Position numbers and translations under genes: made by a program. From positions 1 through 56,057 of the forward strand of contig CAIJKW010000049.1 of assembly GCA_903821355.1 (NCBI GenBank): a stretch of DNA of 56,057 nucleotides, read 5' to 3'. The notes beneath the pieces were generated by a model. That model saw nothing but the letters and a program-made list of their open reading frames with translations. It was not told where the DNA came from and ran no database searches. Of the stretch, positions 55,322 to 56,057 are shown one piece after another; the first letter of the stretch is position 1, and each line of letters opens with the position of its first letter. This DNA is from an uncultured bacterium. Its GTDB lineage: Bacteria > Patescibacteriota > Minisyncoccia > Phycocordibacterales > CAIZLB01.

Positions 55322-56057
55322 ATGTATAGAACACCAGATATGTTTGGTCCAAAAACACCCGGGAACATTCCAGAAGAGGCTAAAAAAGAGACACCCGCGG
55401 CGTTGCCAGATTTGGTGGCGGAAACCCCAGTAGAGCCGAGAAAAGAAGATGACCTTATAGGAAAAGAACTCAGTAGTTCTCAATCAGAACCACCTGAAGT
55501 TGCTTACTATGCAGAAAAAGAAAGAAACAAGCCAGCTGCTACAGCCAGTGAGCCTTGGACTGTAGATACAAGTTTGGCGGATAAATACGATCAAAAAGCT
55601 AAAGATGCATTAGAAGCAACAACAAAACACACTTCTCAAAAAGGATGGAATATGGAGGATGAAATAAAAAGGCGCAAAGAGGAGGATGTTAAGAATGGGG
55701 TTGTAAGTTTGGAAGATGAATATAAAAACAAAATAGATAATCCAACCTTGAGTGAGGCAGAACTTGTAGCTAGAGGTATATTATCAAAACCAACACCTCC
55801 TACCCCCGTGGTGACACCATCAGTTTCCGGATTACCCCCTATGCCCGGAGCACCTATAACACCTGGAACACCACCAACAGCGACAAATCCGATCCGTGGA
55901 AGATCTACTTCACTTGCTGGATTAGCACCTATGCCTGGAGTACCAGGCACACCTCCAGTTCCTGGAGTACCAGGCACACCTCCAGTTCCTGGAGTACCAG
56001 GCACACCTCCAGTTCCTGGAGTACCAGGCACACCTCCAGTTCCTGGAGTACCAGGCA
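55322..56057 (+). CDS. Pro/Gly-rich repeat protein, truncated by window end (not in ORF track)
   Basis: Open from ATG 55322 (MYRTPDMFGPKTPGNIPEEAKKETPAALPDL...) to window end; C-terminal PGVPGTPPV repeats. Confidence 0.8.
   Translation, partial: MYRTPDMFGPKTPGNIPEEAKKETPAALPDLVAETPVEPRKEDDLIGKELSSSQSEPPEVAYYAEKERNKPAATASEPWTVDTSLADKYDQKAKDALEATTKHTSQKGWNMEDEIKRRKEEDVKNGVVSLEDEYKNKIDNPTLSEAELVARGILSKPTPPTPVVTPSVSGLPPMPGAPITPGTPPTATNPIRGRSTSLAGLAPMPGVPGTPPVPGVPGTPPVPGVPGTPPVPGVPGTPPVPGVPG
55934..56057 (+). repeat. 27-bp perfect tandem repeat, at least 4.6 units
   Basis: CCTGGAGTACCAGGCACACCTCCAGTT starting at 55934, 55961, 55988, 56015, 56042 (partial); encodes PGVPGTPPV. Confidence 0.97.

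Noticed and set aside
55636-56031. Minus-strand 131-aa ORF with PGTPGTGG repeats
   Set aside because: Antisense shadow of the plus-strand PGVPGTPPV repeat ORF starting at 55322, which has a better start and continues off the window.
55934-56057. Possible CRISPR array
   Set aside because: 27-bp units are contiguous with no spacers and in frame with a coding sequence.

Overview
This 56 kb AT-rich window looks like a chromosomal segment of a Candidate Phyla Radiation (Patescibacteria, probably Parcubacteria-like) genome. It uses the standard bacterial code (TGA used as stop, e.g. the serine protease ending at 14921) and I saw no transposase, prophage or CRISPR. Core content: nusA, tig, rsmE, clpP, rny, HU, four tRNAs (Gly-TCC, Pro-TGG, Gly-GCC, Arg-TCG, all minus strand), a CCA-adding/poly(A) polymerase-type gene, exodeoxyribonuclease III, a Xer-type recombinase, rpsO, a YifB-type ATPase, UvrD/PcrA helicase, rsmA, yidC-rnpA-rpmH // dnaA-dnaN, PBP1A, ruvC, ruvB and a PilB/GspE-type ATPase. 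Accessory content: (i) three tandem divergent TrmB-regulator/solute-binding-protein pairs (2.7-8.8 kb) without any transporter permease or ATPase; (ii) a chromosomal VirB4/VirB6/PrgI/pilin type IV secretion-like cluster (29.9-43.6 kb) without a visible relaxase or coupling protein; (iii) a cluster of parS-like palindromes interleaved with DnaA-box-like and iteron-like repeats at 15.5-19.0 kb, about 27 kb from dnaA; (iv) a strong promoter driving a rod-shaped noncoding RNA (53.03-53.30 kb), possibly 6S-like; (v) a trigger factor whose PPIase domain appears replaced by a short His/Asp-rich linker; (vi) many genes whose -10 box sits 6-11 nt from the start codon, implying leaderless mRNAs. All family names come from reading the protein sequences; no database search was run.
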